Source of the DNA: Rebecca billardiae RCC1528
Lineage: Eukaryota > Haptophyta
NCBI GenBank assembly: GCA_965240325.2
Contig: OZ251227.1
Location: 2,976,001 to 3,040,000, forward strand
Reading direction: 5' to 3'
DNA length: 64,000 nt
Made by a program: the position numbers and the translations under genes. Within the stretch, counting starts at the first letter, position 1; the number at the start of each line of letters is the position of its first letter. Under the pieces are notes generated by a model that had not been told where the DNA came from, ran no database searches, and worked only from the letters and a program-made list of their open reading frames with translations. This document shows positions 1 to 9,350 of this stretch, piece by piece.

Positions 1-972
1 GATGTCACGCAGGCACATGAGCACGGCCAGCACGCGGAGGAGCTGCTCCTCGCTGACGCTCACGCGCAGCTCCGTCAGCCCGTCGAGCTCGAGCTGCAGC
101 CGCGGCACGCCGCTCAGGCTGCGCGCGTTCGGCTTGGCGATCAGCCGGCACGCGAGCGTGAGCGGGTGCAGCACGCGCTCGAGCGTCGCCTCGTCGTCGC
201 GCGGCTGGCGGATGCCCTCGCTCACGTGCACCGCGAGCCGGCTGAGCTCGAGCCGCTTGTCGACCAGCATATCCCACCCTGCCGAGCCCGCTGGGTTGGC
301 ACCCGCGGCGCTCGCTCTGCCCGCAGCCGAGCGCAGCGCGAGCCCGTCGAGTGACACGCCGATGGTGAAGGCGGGAAGGCCTGCGCCGCCCGCGCCGCTC
401 GGTGCGGAGTAGCTGATGTGCACACGCTGCACGTCCACCACGAGGTTGGTCAGAACAGTGGCGATCATGCGCCAGGACAGGAGCCGGCTGTCGCCAGAAC
501 CCGCACCCGCGCTGTCCGGCGAGTCGGCAGCCGACGTGCTCTCCCCTGCGGGCGCGGCGGGCTCGTCCGAGGGCTTTGCGAGCGCGCGCACGAGCAGCTC
601 ACGCGCGCGCGCGAGTGCCTCTGGTGTCCACGCCGCTCCGTCGGGGTGCTCGGCCTCGATGACAACTCCGTCGACGACGACGACGATAGGCGACGTGAGC
701 AGCCGCTTCCACGGGATCTTGACGCGGAGCCGCCCGATGCGCGCGGCGCGCAGCGCGACGGGCAGGAGCAGCGCGTTGAACGCGGCCACGTTGACCGTCA
801 AGTCCTCGAGGAGGAGGTCACCCTTCCACCAGCCGATGCTCAGCTGGGAGCGGTCGAGATTACGGATGAGCGGTACGCCACCGATCGTCAGCAGGCTCGC
901 AAGCCTGCTCGCGATCAGGTGGGGCAGGCTGAAGGACGCCGCGCCGCCGGCCGAGGCCGCGTTGGCGGCCAT
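1..972 (-). CDS. VPS13: VPS13-like lipid-transfer protein, N-terminal part (runs off the window)
   Basis: Seen: an open minus-strand frame of 324 codons from ATG at 972-970 to the window edge with no stop or needed intron. After about 35 residues it reads NLDRSQLSIGWWKGDLLLED and then IGRLRVKIPWKRL, the hallmark of the chorein N-terminal domain, which caps the lipid-binding groove of VPS13/ATG2 proteins. A later stretch (VLTNLVVDVQRVHISY) is also typical of the family. Known: VPS13 proteins are rod-like bridges moving phospholipids between organelle membranes at contact sites, usually over 3000 residues, so most of the gene lies outside. The start is preceded by only 110 bases shared with the divergent gene at 1083. 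ATG2 is the main alternative; the spacing of the chorein motifs favours VPS13. Confidence 0.85.
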   Translation of the reverse strand, partial: MAANAASAGGAASFSLPHLIASRLASLLTIGGVPLIRNLDRSQLSIGWWKGDLLLEDLTVNVAAFNALLLPVALRAARIGRLRVKIPWKRLLTSPIVVVVDGVVIEAEHPDGAAWTPEALARARELLVRALAKPSDEPAAPAGESTSAADSPDSAGAGSGDSRLLSWRMIATVLTNLVVDVQRVHISYSAPSGAGGAGLPAFTIGVSLDGLALRSAAGRASAAGANPAGSAGWDMLVDKRLELSRLAVHVSEGIRQPRDDEATLERVLHPLTLACRLIAKPNARSLSGVPRLQLELDGLTELRVSVSEEQLLRVLAVLMCLRDI

Positions 973-1082
973 CCCGCGCAACGCAAAATAAGCACGATTG
1001 CCACCGCCGCGCGTTCCGGCTGCGCGGGAAGTCGGTCCGGACTCCGGCGTCCTCTCGGGGCCGGCCCCGCGTCGTCTCGACG
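973..1082. promoter_or_regulatory. Short bidirectional intergenic region
   Basis: Only 110 bases separate the minus-strand VPS13 start from the plus-strand ATG at 1083, so both promoters must overlap here or extend into the neighbouring coding sequence. No TATA box is visible. This is inference from gene layout. Confidence 0.4.
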
Positions 1083-2456
1083 ATGGCGTACATTCTCGGC
1101 GCAAGACGGCACGTCGTTTCCGTCATGCGCGCGGGCTTCTGCCGCACGACGCGCGCCCTCGCGTCGGCGGCCAGCGTCACGCCGACTCGGCCATCCATGC
1201 AGCAGCGCGTGGCGACCGCCGCGGCATACGCCTTCTTTGCGGCCAACGTCGGCGCGCTGTTCACCAACCAGAACGAGTCACTCGTCGCGCTCGACACGTA
1301 CTCGGCTGTGATCGAGAAGCAGATCCTCGACACCAGTGGCGAGGCCGATGGCGCGAAGTTGGAGAAGGCACTCGAGGTGCTCGCCCGTGGGCTCCCGCTG
1401 TGCGACAGCTTGCGCGCCCGGGTCGCCGGCTCGGCCGACGTTTTGCAGCGGCTGCTCGAGCTGTGCGCTGCTGCGCCGACAGTGGCGGCGCGCTACAGCT
1501 CCGCCAAGGCGCTCGAGTCCACGTGCGCGCTCCCAAGCGCTCGCGCTGACATCCTCGACGCGGGCGTGCACATCGCCCTAGCTAAGCTCGCCAGCGACGC
1601 ACACATGCTCACGTACGTGCGCAAGTCGGCGGCCAGCGCGCTCGCCCAGCTGTCGAGTGATGCCGCGCGCGCCGCCGCTGCGGGCGATGCGCGCGGGGCC
1701 TCGGATGTCGCGCGCCTCGCGGCGGGCGGTGTGATTGGTGCACTCGACGTCGCCCTCCAAGACCCGGGCATCGCGCGCCAGCGCATGCGCGGCGCGCTCG
1801 TGCGCCTGTGCGACGCGCTCGACAGCGCAACGGACGGCTCGAGGGAGCTGGCGCCGCGGGAGCGGGAGGTCCTTGCAGCCCACCGCGCGGCCGTTGCGGC
1901 TGCCGCGGCGGGTGACGGAGCCGGGGCTGGCAGCGCGCTCCAGCCCGCGCTGGTCCTCGTTGACTCGGCGCGCACGGCGTTGGTCGAGGGCGGCGCGCTC
2001 ATGTACATGCACACGGCCGCAGGCGGCCTCGTCTGGGGGGCGGCAGAGAGCCTGCGCGCTCGGATGGGGCCGAGGGCTGTGCTGCGCCATGCAGCCATCA
2101 CGAGCACCGTGACGTGCCTCTTGCCGATTGTGGTCGTGGGTGGCTGCGTGACCGTGTATCACAAGCTCGAGCGCATGACGGACACGCGCGCGCAGAAGAT
2201 GGCGATGTACACGAGCGGCGCGCTGCTCCTCTACCCCGGCTGGCTCGTGATGCAGCGCGTCGAGGCGATCGCGCCCTACTGGCTCGGCGGGCACATCGTC
2301 GGCTTCATGTCGTTCTTCGCATGGCTGCGGTACACGCACTCGGATCTGCTGCGCTCCGATGCCGAGCTGCACGCGCGCGACCGCGCGCTCATGGCCGACC
2401 AAGCCATGAAGCCCCCGGCCCCGGCAGAGGATGCATCGTCATCCGCAGCAGCGTGA
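1083..2456 (+). CDS. Armadillo-like repeat protein with C-terminal membrane segments
   Basis: An intronless frame of 457 residues starting at ATG 1083. The N-terminus is rich in Arg, Ala and Ser with no acidic residue in the first 40 positions, resembling a mitochondrial or plastid targeting peptide. Residues about 65-250 are helical, Leu/Ala-rich repeats of armadillo/HEAT character (for example SAKALESTCALPSARADILD). Three hydrophobic segments follow at roughly 345-362, 378-393 and 399-419, then a short acidic/serine tail. No catalytic motif is visible. A membrane-bound organelle scaffold is plausible but I do not recognise a named family. It diverges from the VPS13 gene. Confidence 0.75.
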   Translation: MAYILGARRHVVSVMRAGFCRTTRALASAASVTPTRPSMQQRVATAAAYAFFAANVGALFTNQNESLVALDTYSAVIEKQILDTSGEADGAKLEKALEVLARGLPLCDSLRARVAGSADVLQRLLELCAAAPTVAARYSSAKALESTCALPSARADILDAGVHIALAKLASDAHMLTYVRKSAASALAQLSSDAARAAAAGDARGASDVARLAAGGVIGALDVALQDPGIARQRMRGALVRLCDALDSATDGSRELAPREREVLAAHRAAVAAAAAGDGAGAGSALQPALVLVDSARTALVEGGALMYMHTAAGGLVWGAAESLRARMGPRAVLRHAAITSTVTCLLPIVVVGGCVTVYHKLERMTDTRAQKMAMYTSGALLLYPGWLVMQRVEAIAPYWLGGHIVGFMSFFAWLRYTHSDLLRSDAELHARDRALMADQAMKPPAPAEDASSSAAA

Positions 2457-2506
2457 TGATGCTCTGCGGGGCGCGTGCCCGCGCCATATAACTATCTCTC
2501 TCTCTC

Positions 2507-3677
2507 CAAGGGCGGTAATGGCTGTCAACTCCCAGTGGCGCCGAGTGGCGGAGGTTGGGCGCCCCTCAACTCGTGCGGCCTCGCGGCGCAGCGGCTAAGT
2601 CTCCTGGGGCGCCGCCCTGGAGGGCGCGTGGGGTGCGCACGCCGCGTGCTCCTGCGCCCGCGGCAGCGGCCGCGGACACGGCGCGCGTGGTTGGTCGCCT
2701 GCTAGACAGCATGTAGTACCCTCCCACGCCGCGCGCCGCGCTCGCCGGTGCCCTCGCCGTGCCTCAGGCCAGCCGCGCACGCGCGCCGCACCAATGGCCA
2801 GCCGTGGCCACGCGCCAGCCGCCGGCGCGCGCGCGGTGCGCGGTGCGGTCGGCGCGGGTCGGGCGCGCGCCCGGGGCGAGGCTCACGTGTGGTGGGCGCG
2901 CGCCATGCCGCCTCGCGCCGCCGCACACGAGCTTGATCACGTTCCACGCGGCTGCTGAAGGGTACTCGTCGAGCATTCCTCGGCCATCAGAAATGAGCTT
3001 GGACAAGCGGCTGTGAGCGCATCAGTGCGAGGAACGCGAGCACTTGGGGGCTCGCGTGCCATAGTAGCAGGAGGCTAGTCATCATGCACATATCAGAATC
3101 AGTGGTCTGCGCTTGTCTATATCGTCACGCGTCGCTGCCTTCCCATGCTGATCATCGTCTCGTCAACATGAGCATATATTTTCATCAAACATATGGCAAT
3201 GCACACTCGACAGCGTGAGAACGCGTGCGCGCCGACCCATGCGGGCGCCAGCGAGGCGGCGCGAGGCGGCATGGCGCGCGCCCACCACACGTGAGCCTCG
3301 CCCCGGGCGCGCGCCCGACCCGCGCCGACCGCACCGCGCACCGCGCGCGCGCCGGCGGCTGGCGCGTGGCCACGGCTGGCCATTGGTGCGGCGCGCGTAC
3401 GCGGCTGGCCTGAGGCACGGCGAGGGCACCGGCGAGGGCGGCGCGCGGCGTGGGAGGGTACTACATCATGCTGTCTAGCAGGCGACCAACCACGCGCGCC
3501 GTGTCCGCGGCCGCTGCCGCGGGCCGGCAGGAGCACGCGGCGTGCGCACCCCACGCGCCCTCCAGGGCGGCGCCCCAGGAGACTTAGCCGCTGCGCCGCG
3601 AGGCCGCACGAGTTGAGGGGCGCCCAACCTCCGCAACACTCGGCGCCACTGGGAGTTGACAGCCCTTACCGCCCTTG
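2507..3677. mobile_element. Foldback element with long inverted-repeat arms (element 1)
   Basis: Left arm 2507-2922 and right arm 3255-3677 are near-perfect reverse complements of about 420 bases around a 332-base unique spacer. Each end begins CAAGGGCGGTAA when read inward, followed by GGCTGTCAACTCCCAG. Both ends abut CT microsatellite, so a target-site duplication cannot be separated from the repeat. No transposase-like frame is seen, so the element would be non-autonomous. Its termini resemble those of the element at 9351-10974, which argues for one family. It lies between the convergent 3' ends of the armadillo-like gene and the glutaminase receptor gene. Confidence 0.8.
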
Positions 3678-3724
3678 CTCTCTCTCTCTCGAGAGAGAGA
3701 GATCTCTCTCTCTCTCTCTCTCTA
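3678..3724. repeat. CT/GA microsatellite flanking element 1
   Basis: CT dinucleotide runs with a central GAGAGA inversion. Similar CTCTCT lies at the other end of element 1 (2494-2506), so this may be part of the insertion target. Confidence 0.7.
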
Positions 3725-3753
3725 TAAACGACGCAGCATCAGGCTACGACGAG

Positions 3754-6700
3754 TTACACCTCGTCCGACACAGTCCAGTCGCCGGGCGCAGATGCCTCCG
3801 GCACCACTCGCGCAGATGAGGATGCCTGCTGCTGCTGCTGATGTGCCGGTCCGCGCGGCTGCGACTGCGGCGGCGGCAGGAGCGTGCTCCCCCAACCGCG
3901 CTGGTGCTGCGATCGTGATGGCGTCGAGGCTGCGCTGCCCCGATCGCTCGGCGGGGGCGAGGGCGCGCTGACCTTCGAGTGCTTGCTCTGACGACCGCCG
4001 GTCGACCGGCCGTTGCTGCCGTGCGTGGACGCCGCTCGCTGTCCTGCCGCCCCGTCGTTGGTCTTGGACTTGAGCACATGAAGGCCGAGCGCCTCCGACA
4101 TCGCCTTTGCGACGAGCACGCCACGCGTCGAGTTGCCATTGTGGTCGAGGCATGGCGAGAAGATGCCGATCCCGCACACGCCAGGAACGACACACATGAG
4201 CAGGCCGGCCACGCCCGACTTGGCCGGGATGCCCACGTCCACGATCCACTTGCCCGCGCCGTTGTACATGCCGCAGGACATCATGACAGTCACTGTGGCA
4301 ATGGCGGTGGCGCGCAAACGCGAGGGTAGAGGGAGTGCGCCCGGGCCCGTGAGGGTGTGTGCGGGCACGGGCGCGGCACCGCACGCCTTCTTCCGTCGTC
4401 GCACCTGTCTGCTGGGCGACCTCGGACGCTACGGTCTGCGCGCCGGTGAATGGGTTGAGGCCGTTGTTTGCGAGCGTGGCGCCCATGACCGCGGCATCGT
4501 ATGCGCACGTGTTCAACGAGCAGGCTCGCGTGTAGGCCTCGACGACGAGGTCCGCGTCACCGCTCACGATTTCTCGTCGCACGAGCTCGGTGGCGATGGC
4601 TCGGTTGCCTTCGTTCGTGGCCATCTCGGATGCAAAGACATTCATGTCAATCTGTGGGCATGCATTGGATCGCGGGGGCAGCGCGCATGGGTGCGCTCGG
4701 CTGCAGAATGGAAGTGCGCGCACGCCCGCTGGGCGCACGCACTCGCGAGCGGCGTCGCACCTCATGCGTCGAGTCAGGTGAGGACATCTGCGCGGCAAGG
4801 TCGACGAACTTGGTGTAGCGCTCCTCGGCGGTCTCGCCGCTGATGAGGGACATGCTCACCATCGCCCCGGCGTTCACATATCTGTTGGTGGTGTGACCGG
4901 TTGAGGGCACGGGGGCGGCGGCAGCGCGCATGTGAGGTTCGGACGCGCGGCCTCCGAGCCAGGCGCGGCCTGGCAGCGAACGATGCACGGGCGCGCCTGC
5001 ACGCGCGCGCACGGATTGAACGCTCGGTTGTTTGGGTCGATGTTGAGCGCGTTGAAGGGCTGGCCGCTCGGCTCGTCCCCAATCTTGGCTTCCACGGCGG
5101 GAAGGCCCTGCTCCTGAATAGCCAGGCAGTAGAGGAGCGGCTTGCATGTCGACTGGATAGAGAACGCGTCGCGCGTGTCGCCCACTTCGTACATCCGCCC
5201 TTCGAGGTCACAGAGCACAATCCCAAACCGCTTTGGGTCTGCCGTCGCCAGCTCGGGGATGTACTGCGCGGTCTCGCCGCCGTCCTGATCAACGACGGTC
5301 GAGTAGATCTCCTCCATGACCTCCTGCACGTTGTCGGGCAGCTTGGCGTTGGCGAGCTTGGCCGCCAGGTCGAGCCTGCGCTTGTAGTAGAGCATCAGGC
5401 CGGCGGCGCAGCAGAGCAAGCAGACAAAGCCTGCGCCTGCGCCCGCAATCATCGGCGTCAGGTCCTCCGGCTCCTCATCGGGCTGCCTGGGCGTGTGCCG
5501 CATCGTGAGCACGACACGGCCGCGCGCACGCCTGCCGCCGGGATCGCGCACTTGGTACTCGAACTCAGTACGCGCCGTGTACTCACCCTCGTCGTCCTGC
5601 GTGGCGCCCGTCGCGTTGATGACGTCGGGTCCCGATGCGGAGAACAGCAGCTTCATCGAGCCGGCAGGCAGCTCTTGGTCGTCCTCGTCGATCGCGTGGC
5701 CGTCGGAGTCGCGGAGCGTGCCAAAGGACGGGCGCGTGCTGATCACGATGTGCAGCTCGTCATCGTTGTCGTCGACGTCGCTTGCTGCAATCTCGACTTC
5801 AAGATCATCCTCGGCGTAGCCGTCGAGCTCGATCTCGCGCTCCTCGATGATCGGCGCGTCGTTGACCGGCGCAATGCGCACCGTCATCACGCCTGTGCGC
5901 GATGAGCGGAATGCGTCGCCTGGGCAATCCGAGGAGGCGAAGTGGAACTCGTCGTCGCCGTGAGCATTTGCGTGCGGTACGTAGCGCACGTGATCCTCCC
6001 CTGTCAGCAGCGCGGCTGGCTGGAGCTCGCGCATGCCGACGATCCTGATCGCGTCAATGTAGTTCCTACGCACGGGGTGTGCGCGGCCGCGCGGCGAGGT
6101 GGGGCGAGCGTGAGCGATGAGCTGCATTGACGCGCGCAGCCACGTGATGTGCTCGTGCAACCGGCGCGGTCAAGGGGCAGGCCCGCGCGCGTGCTGCGCA
6201 CCACTCGTCTATGCCCGTCTCCTCAGACGTGTCCAGCTCGATGCGCACGCGCTTCGTCTTGAAGTGTGGCCTGCATATCTTGGGCGCCCACAGCAGGTAG
6301 CGGCCGCGACGCGAGTTGAGCGCAAAGTCTGCGTGCCGAGCCGCACCCTTGTAGAGGCGCATCCAGCTGCCGTCGAGCGCTTGCACCTTGATGCCGACGA
6401 CCGCGCCGTAGCCCTTGGACGAGCCTATCTCGACAGCGGCAAAGTACACGGGCTCGTCGATCTCCGCCTCGAGGTACTCCGTGTAGCCGAGCGAGTCGTA
6501 GGTGTCGGCCTGGTTGTGGTCCATTTGGAACTGCGCGCCGAATGCAATCGACGTCGGGTCCGTCATGCGCAGGTCGCCCACGTAGCCCTGGTAGCGCGGG
6601 GACCATACGCCGGCGTCGACTGGCGCGATGTCTGCGCGGGGGACGGTAGCCGTCACGACGCCGCTGACATCGAGGCAGTCCTCAGGGTACCGCAGCGCAG

Positions 6701-8931
6701 AGTCGGGCTGCATGTGACACTGCACGATCACGCCGTCCGATCCGTTCCGGTACATCTGCGCGTACTCGATCGAGACGGTGTCGCTCGTCGAGCCGACGAC
6801 GTACGCGAGCAGGCCGCCTGAGGGGTGGACGACTTTTGCGCCCACCGGCACCGCCAGCGACGCGTCATCAACCCAGGGTCCGTGGCTCTCGCACTCGCCC
6901 ATCGTGTTGCAGTCCGGCGGGCCGAGCGCCATGATCGGGTGGTAGCTCGCAGCTGCTCACCGGCGGGTGCGCGTGCAGGCAGGGGCAGGGGCAATGACCG
7001 AGCAGCCGGTGAGTGGGGGCAACAGCGAGCGGTGGCGGCGCGCGCGGCGCTCCGCGGCCAACGCACAAGGAGGTCCGCCCCAGAACGAGCTCGCGCCGAC
7101 GATGCGGCTCAGGTACTGCCCGACGACGTTGCCGATGTAGTAGATCTCGTATTCGCGCGTGATGGGCTCGTTGGACGGCATGCGGTACAGCGTGCCGTGC
7201 GCGGGAAGGCTGGTGATGAAGATGTCGTGCGGCCGACCCTCCTCCGCGTCCGTGGAGTTCAGGAAGATCACCACGCCAGCCGAGTCGTCCTCGTCCACCG
7301 TGCTGTTCGCGCCGCGCACGACTGGGATGTCATTCACTTCCTCGACAGAGATCACGACGGTCGAGAGCTCCGAGATGAGGTGCACGTGGCGCTCCAGCCG
7401 CGCGCGGTACTTGAAGGAGTCGAGATCCTCGCCGAAACGGTTTCGCGGCGGCACGTACACCACGTGTGGCGCGCGTTGACGGGCAGAGATCGAGTGCCCG
7501 ACCGCGCGGATCGGCGTGGATCGGTCGTCTAGCTGCGTCGAGTCCGCGACCTCAAACAGCCGACCCAGCTTGGGCAGTGCCTCGATGATCACCTCTGTCG
7601 GCTCGCCAGCAGTGGAGGCTGAATGGAGTAGGATGGCCACCGGCCGGTCTTCGATGGTGAGCACGTTCCCATAGATGCTCGCCGGCGTCGGCATCGCAGT
7701 CGGCGACCGCCGTGGCACGACATGCACGCTGATGGGCGCGCCGCTACCGTCGGTGAGCGCGAGCACGTCCGTGGCGTCGAATGGGTCTGGTGCGGTGTAC
7801 GAGTGGTTGGCGCCGTTGCCATCCAGGGCGATCGTGATGGACTCGCCTGCCTCCGCCGTCACGACTAGTGGCGCGCCCGAGTCTTCCGCCTTCACCCAAC
7901 CGACCCCGGCCGTGTCGGCGGGCGTGCGGTCCGGCGCTGCAAACCGCTTGACCACGTCGCGCTCCGAGTCTCGGAAGCGTCGTCGGAAGACCTCAGACTC
8001 TGACGGGATGGCGCCGAGCATCAGGTCGTACGTGGACCCGCCGTGGCCGAGGTTGGGCTCCACGTCCGGGCTGGCATGCGGCGAGTTGAAGTTGTAGAGC
8101 AGCAGCAAATCCGGCTCGAGCCCACCGGCGAGCCTGTCGGTCAGGCTTGCGTTCCACCGCTCAGATATCTGCGTCTCGGAGAGCGCGCCGCCAAACAGAG
8201 CCATGTCGTCGAGCTGGCCGTGCAGCGAGTAGTCGTCGCAGTCGATGTACTCGTCCATGTAGTCGACCAGGTCGCCCGTCTCGCGCCCGTCGACGAGGTA
8301 CGTGTCGCGCGGCGTGCAGGCGATGCCAACGTGGAAGAGCGGGCTGGTGGCCGCGCTGAGGTCACTTCCGCGGCCAGAACGGTCCGCATACACCTGAGCA
8401 CCGTCGATGTACACGCGCCGGTTGCCGGTCGCCTGGTCCCAGCTCACGGCGTAGTGGTGCCAGTCTCGCGCGCTCTCCCCAAGCGGGCCCACGACGGGCG
8501 GTCCGTCCTTGTCGAACTCCCAGCCTCCGTGCACGCCCCCGATTGGCACGAAGAACAGCGCGTCGCCGTCGACCTGCAGAGCAAAGGAGCGCTGGATCAC
8601 GGTCGGGTCGAGGTTGAAGAAGCGGTACCAGCTGCGCCGGGCGGAGAGCACACGCGACGTCGCATGCGCGCGCGCCGTGGCGCGGGCATCAGCGAACGCT
8701 CGCGGCTGACGGGGGCGTGCCACGCGCGCTCTGCGCACATGGGCGCGCTGCGCAGCGCGGCGCGGACCCCATGTACGTGAAGCCGGCCTTGATCTTGCTC
8801 ATCGGAGCGTCGTCGGAGGCAATCAGCGCCACGGTGGGCGAGGCGATGATCGAGGGGCGCGTCATGGTCAGCACGTAGCCATTGTGACTGCATGCGGCTG
8901 CGACGAGGGCGGTGACCGCGGACCACGTCAT
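3754..8931 (-). CDS. Receptor-like transmembrane glutaminase (LamG/cadherin-like/discoidin-like ectodomain + cytoplasmic glutaminase)
   Basis: Gene model with seven exons: 8931-8768, 8631-7067, 6952-6202, 6065-5013, 4881-4761, 4651-4405 and 4292-3754. All junctions are GT/AG and phases match, giving 1479 residues. Residues 1-15 resemble a short signal peptide; an in-frame upstream ATG at 8991 is possible. Residues 20-255 form a LamG-type lectin fold (DWHHYAVSWD, VYIDG, GQLDDMALFGGALS). About 290-560 is tandem cadherin-like (LPAHGTLY), 570-845 discoidin-like, 885-1010 cadherin-like again. One membrane helix lies at 1032-1053, followed by KRR, so the C-terminus should be cytosolic. Residues 1075-1350 are a serine-dependent glutaminase (glutamine to glutamate plus ammonia) with all catalytic positions present: Tyr1095, Ser1132-x-x-Lys1135, Asn1181, Glu1227, Asn1234, Tyr1258, Tyr1310, Val1328. 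The tail is Ser/Gln/Pro-rich. Family assignment of the glutaminase is firm; ectodomain subtypes are less so. Confidence 0.85.
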
Positions 8932-9350
8932 GCTCGCTGCCCGCGCCCGACTTGGCGATTGAACGACGCTCCTTCCACGCGGGCTGTTCATTCGTGAGCG
9001 GCAGCTACCGATATGTATCCGATCGGGCGCGCAGGTAAATCTAATAATAAGCGAGAATGCAAGCTGACGAGACGCGAAGATAGCGCGCGATGAAATAGGC
9101 TCTTGGAAGCTGCGCTTCTGCAGGTAACCGCCTTGGCGATTGTGTACAAGGCCGCAGGTGGCGCATCTTCTGTCAATCTAGCTAGTACCAACATCAACCC
9201 CATGCGCTTCGCAGGTTCAAGGTCGCATATCATTGGCTCACGCGGATTACGGAGCAGCTCGCTCCGCTCGCTCGGCTGCCTTTTACCCCGAGTGATGACA
9301 TCAGCAATCAAAAATGCGCGCGGGTTACCAGCCTCACCTTCAACCTCAGC
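8932..9350. other. Intergenic, upstream of the glutaminase receptor gene
   Basis: No convincing coding frame. It should contain the promoter of the minus-strand receptor gene. The segment 9001-9350 is less GC-rich than the flanking genes. I see no repeat or RNA gene in it. Confidence 0.4.

Noticed and set aside
4901-5905. 334-codon plus-strand frame
   Set aside because: Antisense to the ectodomain and membrane exon of the glutaminase receptor gene.
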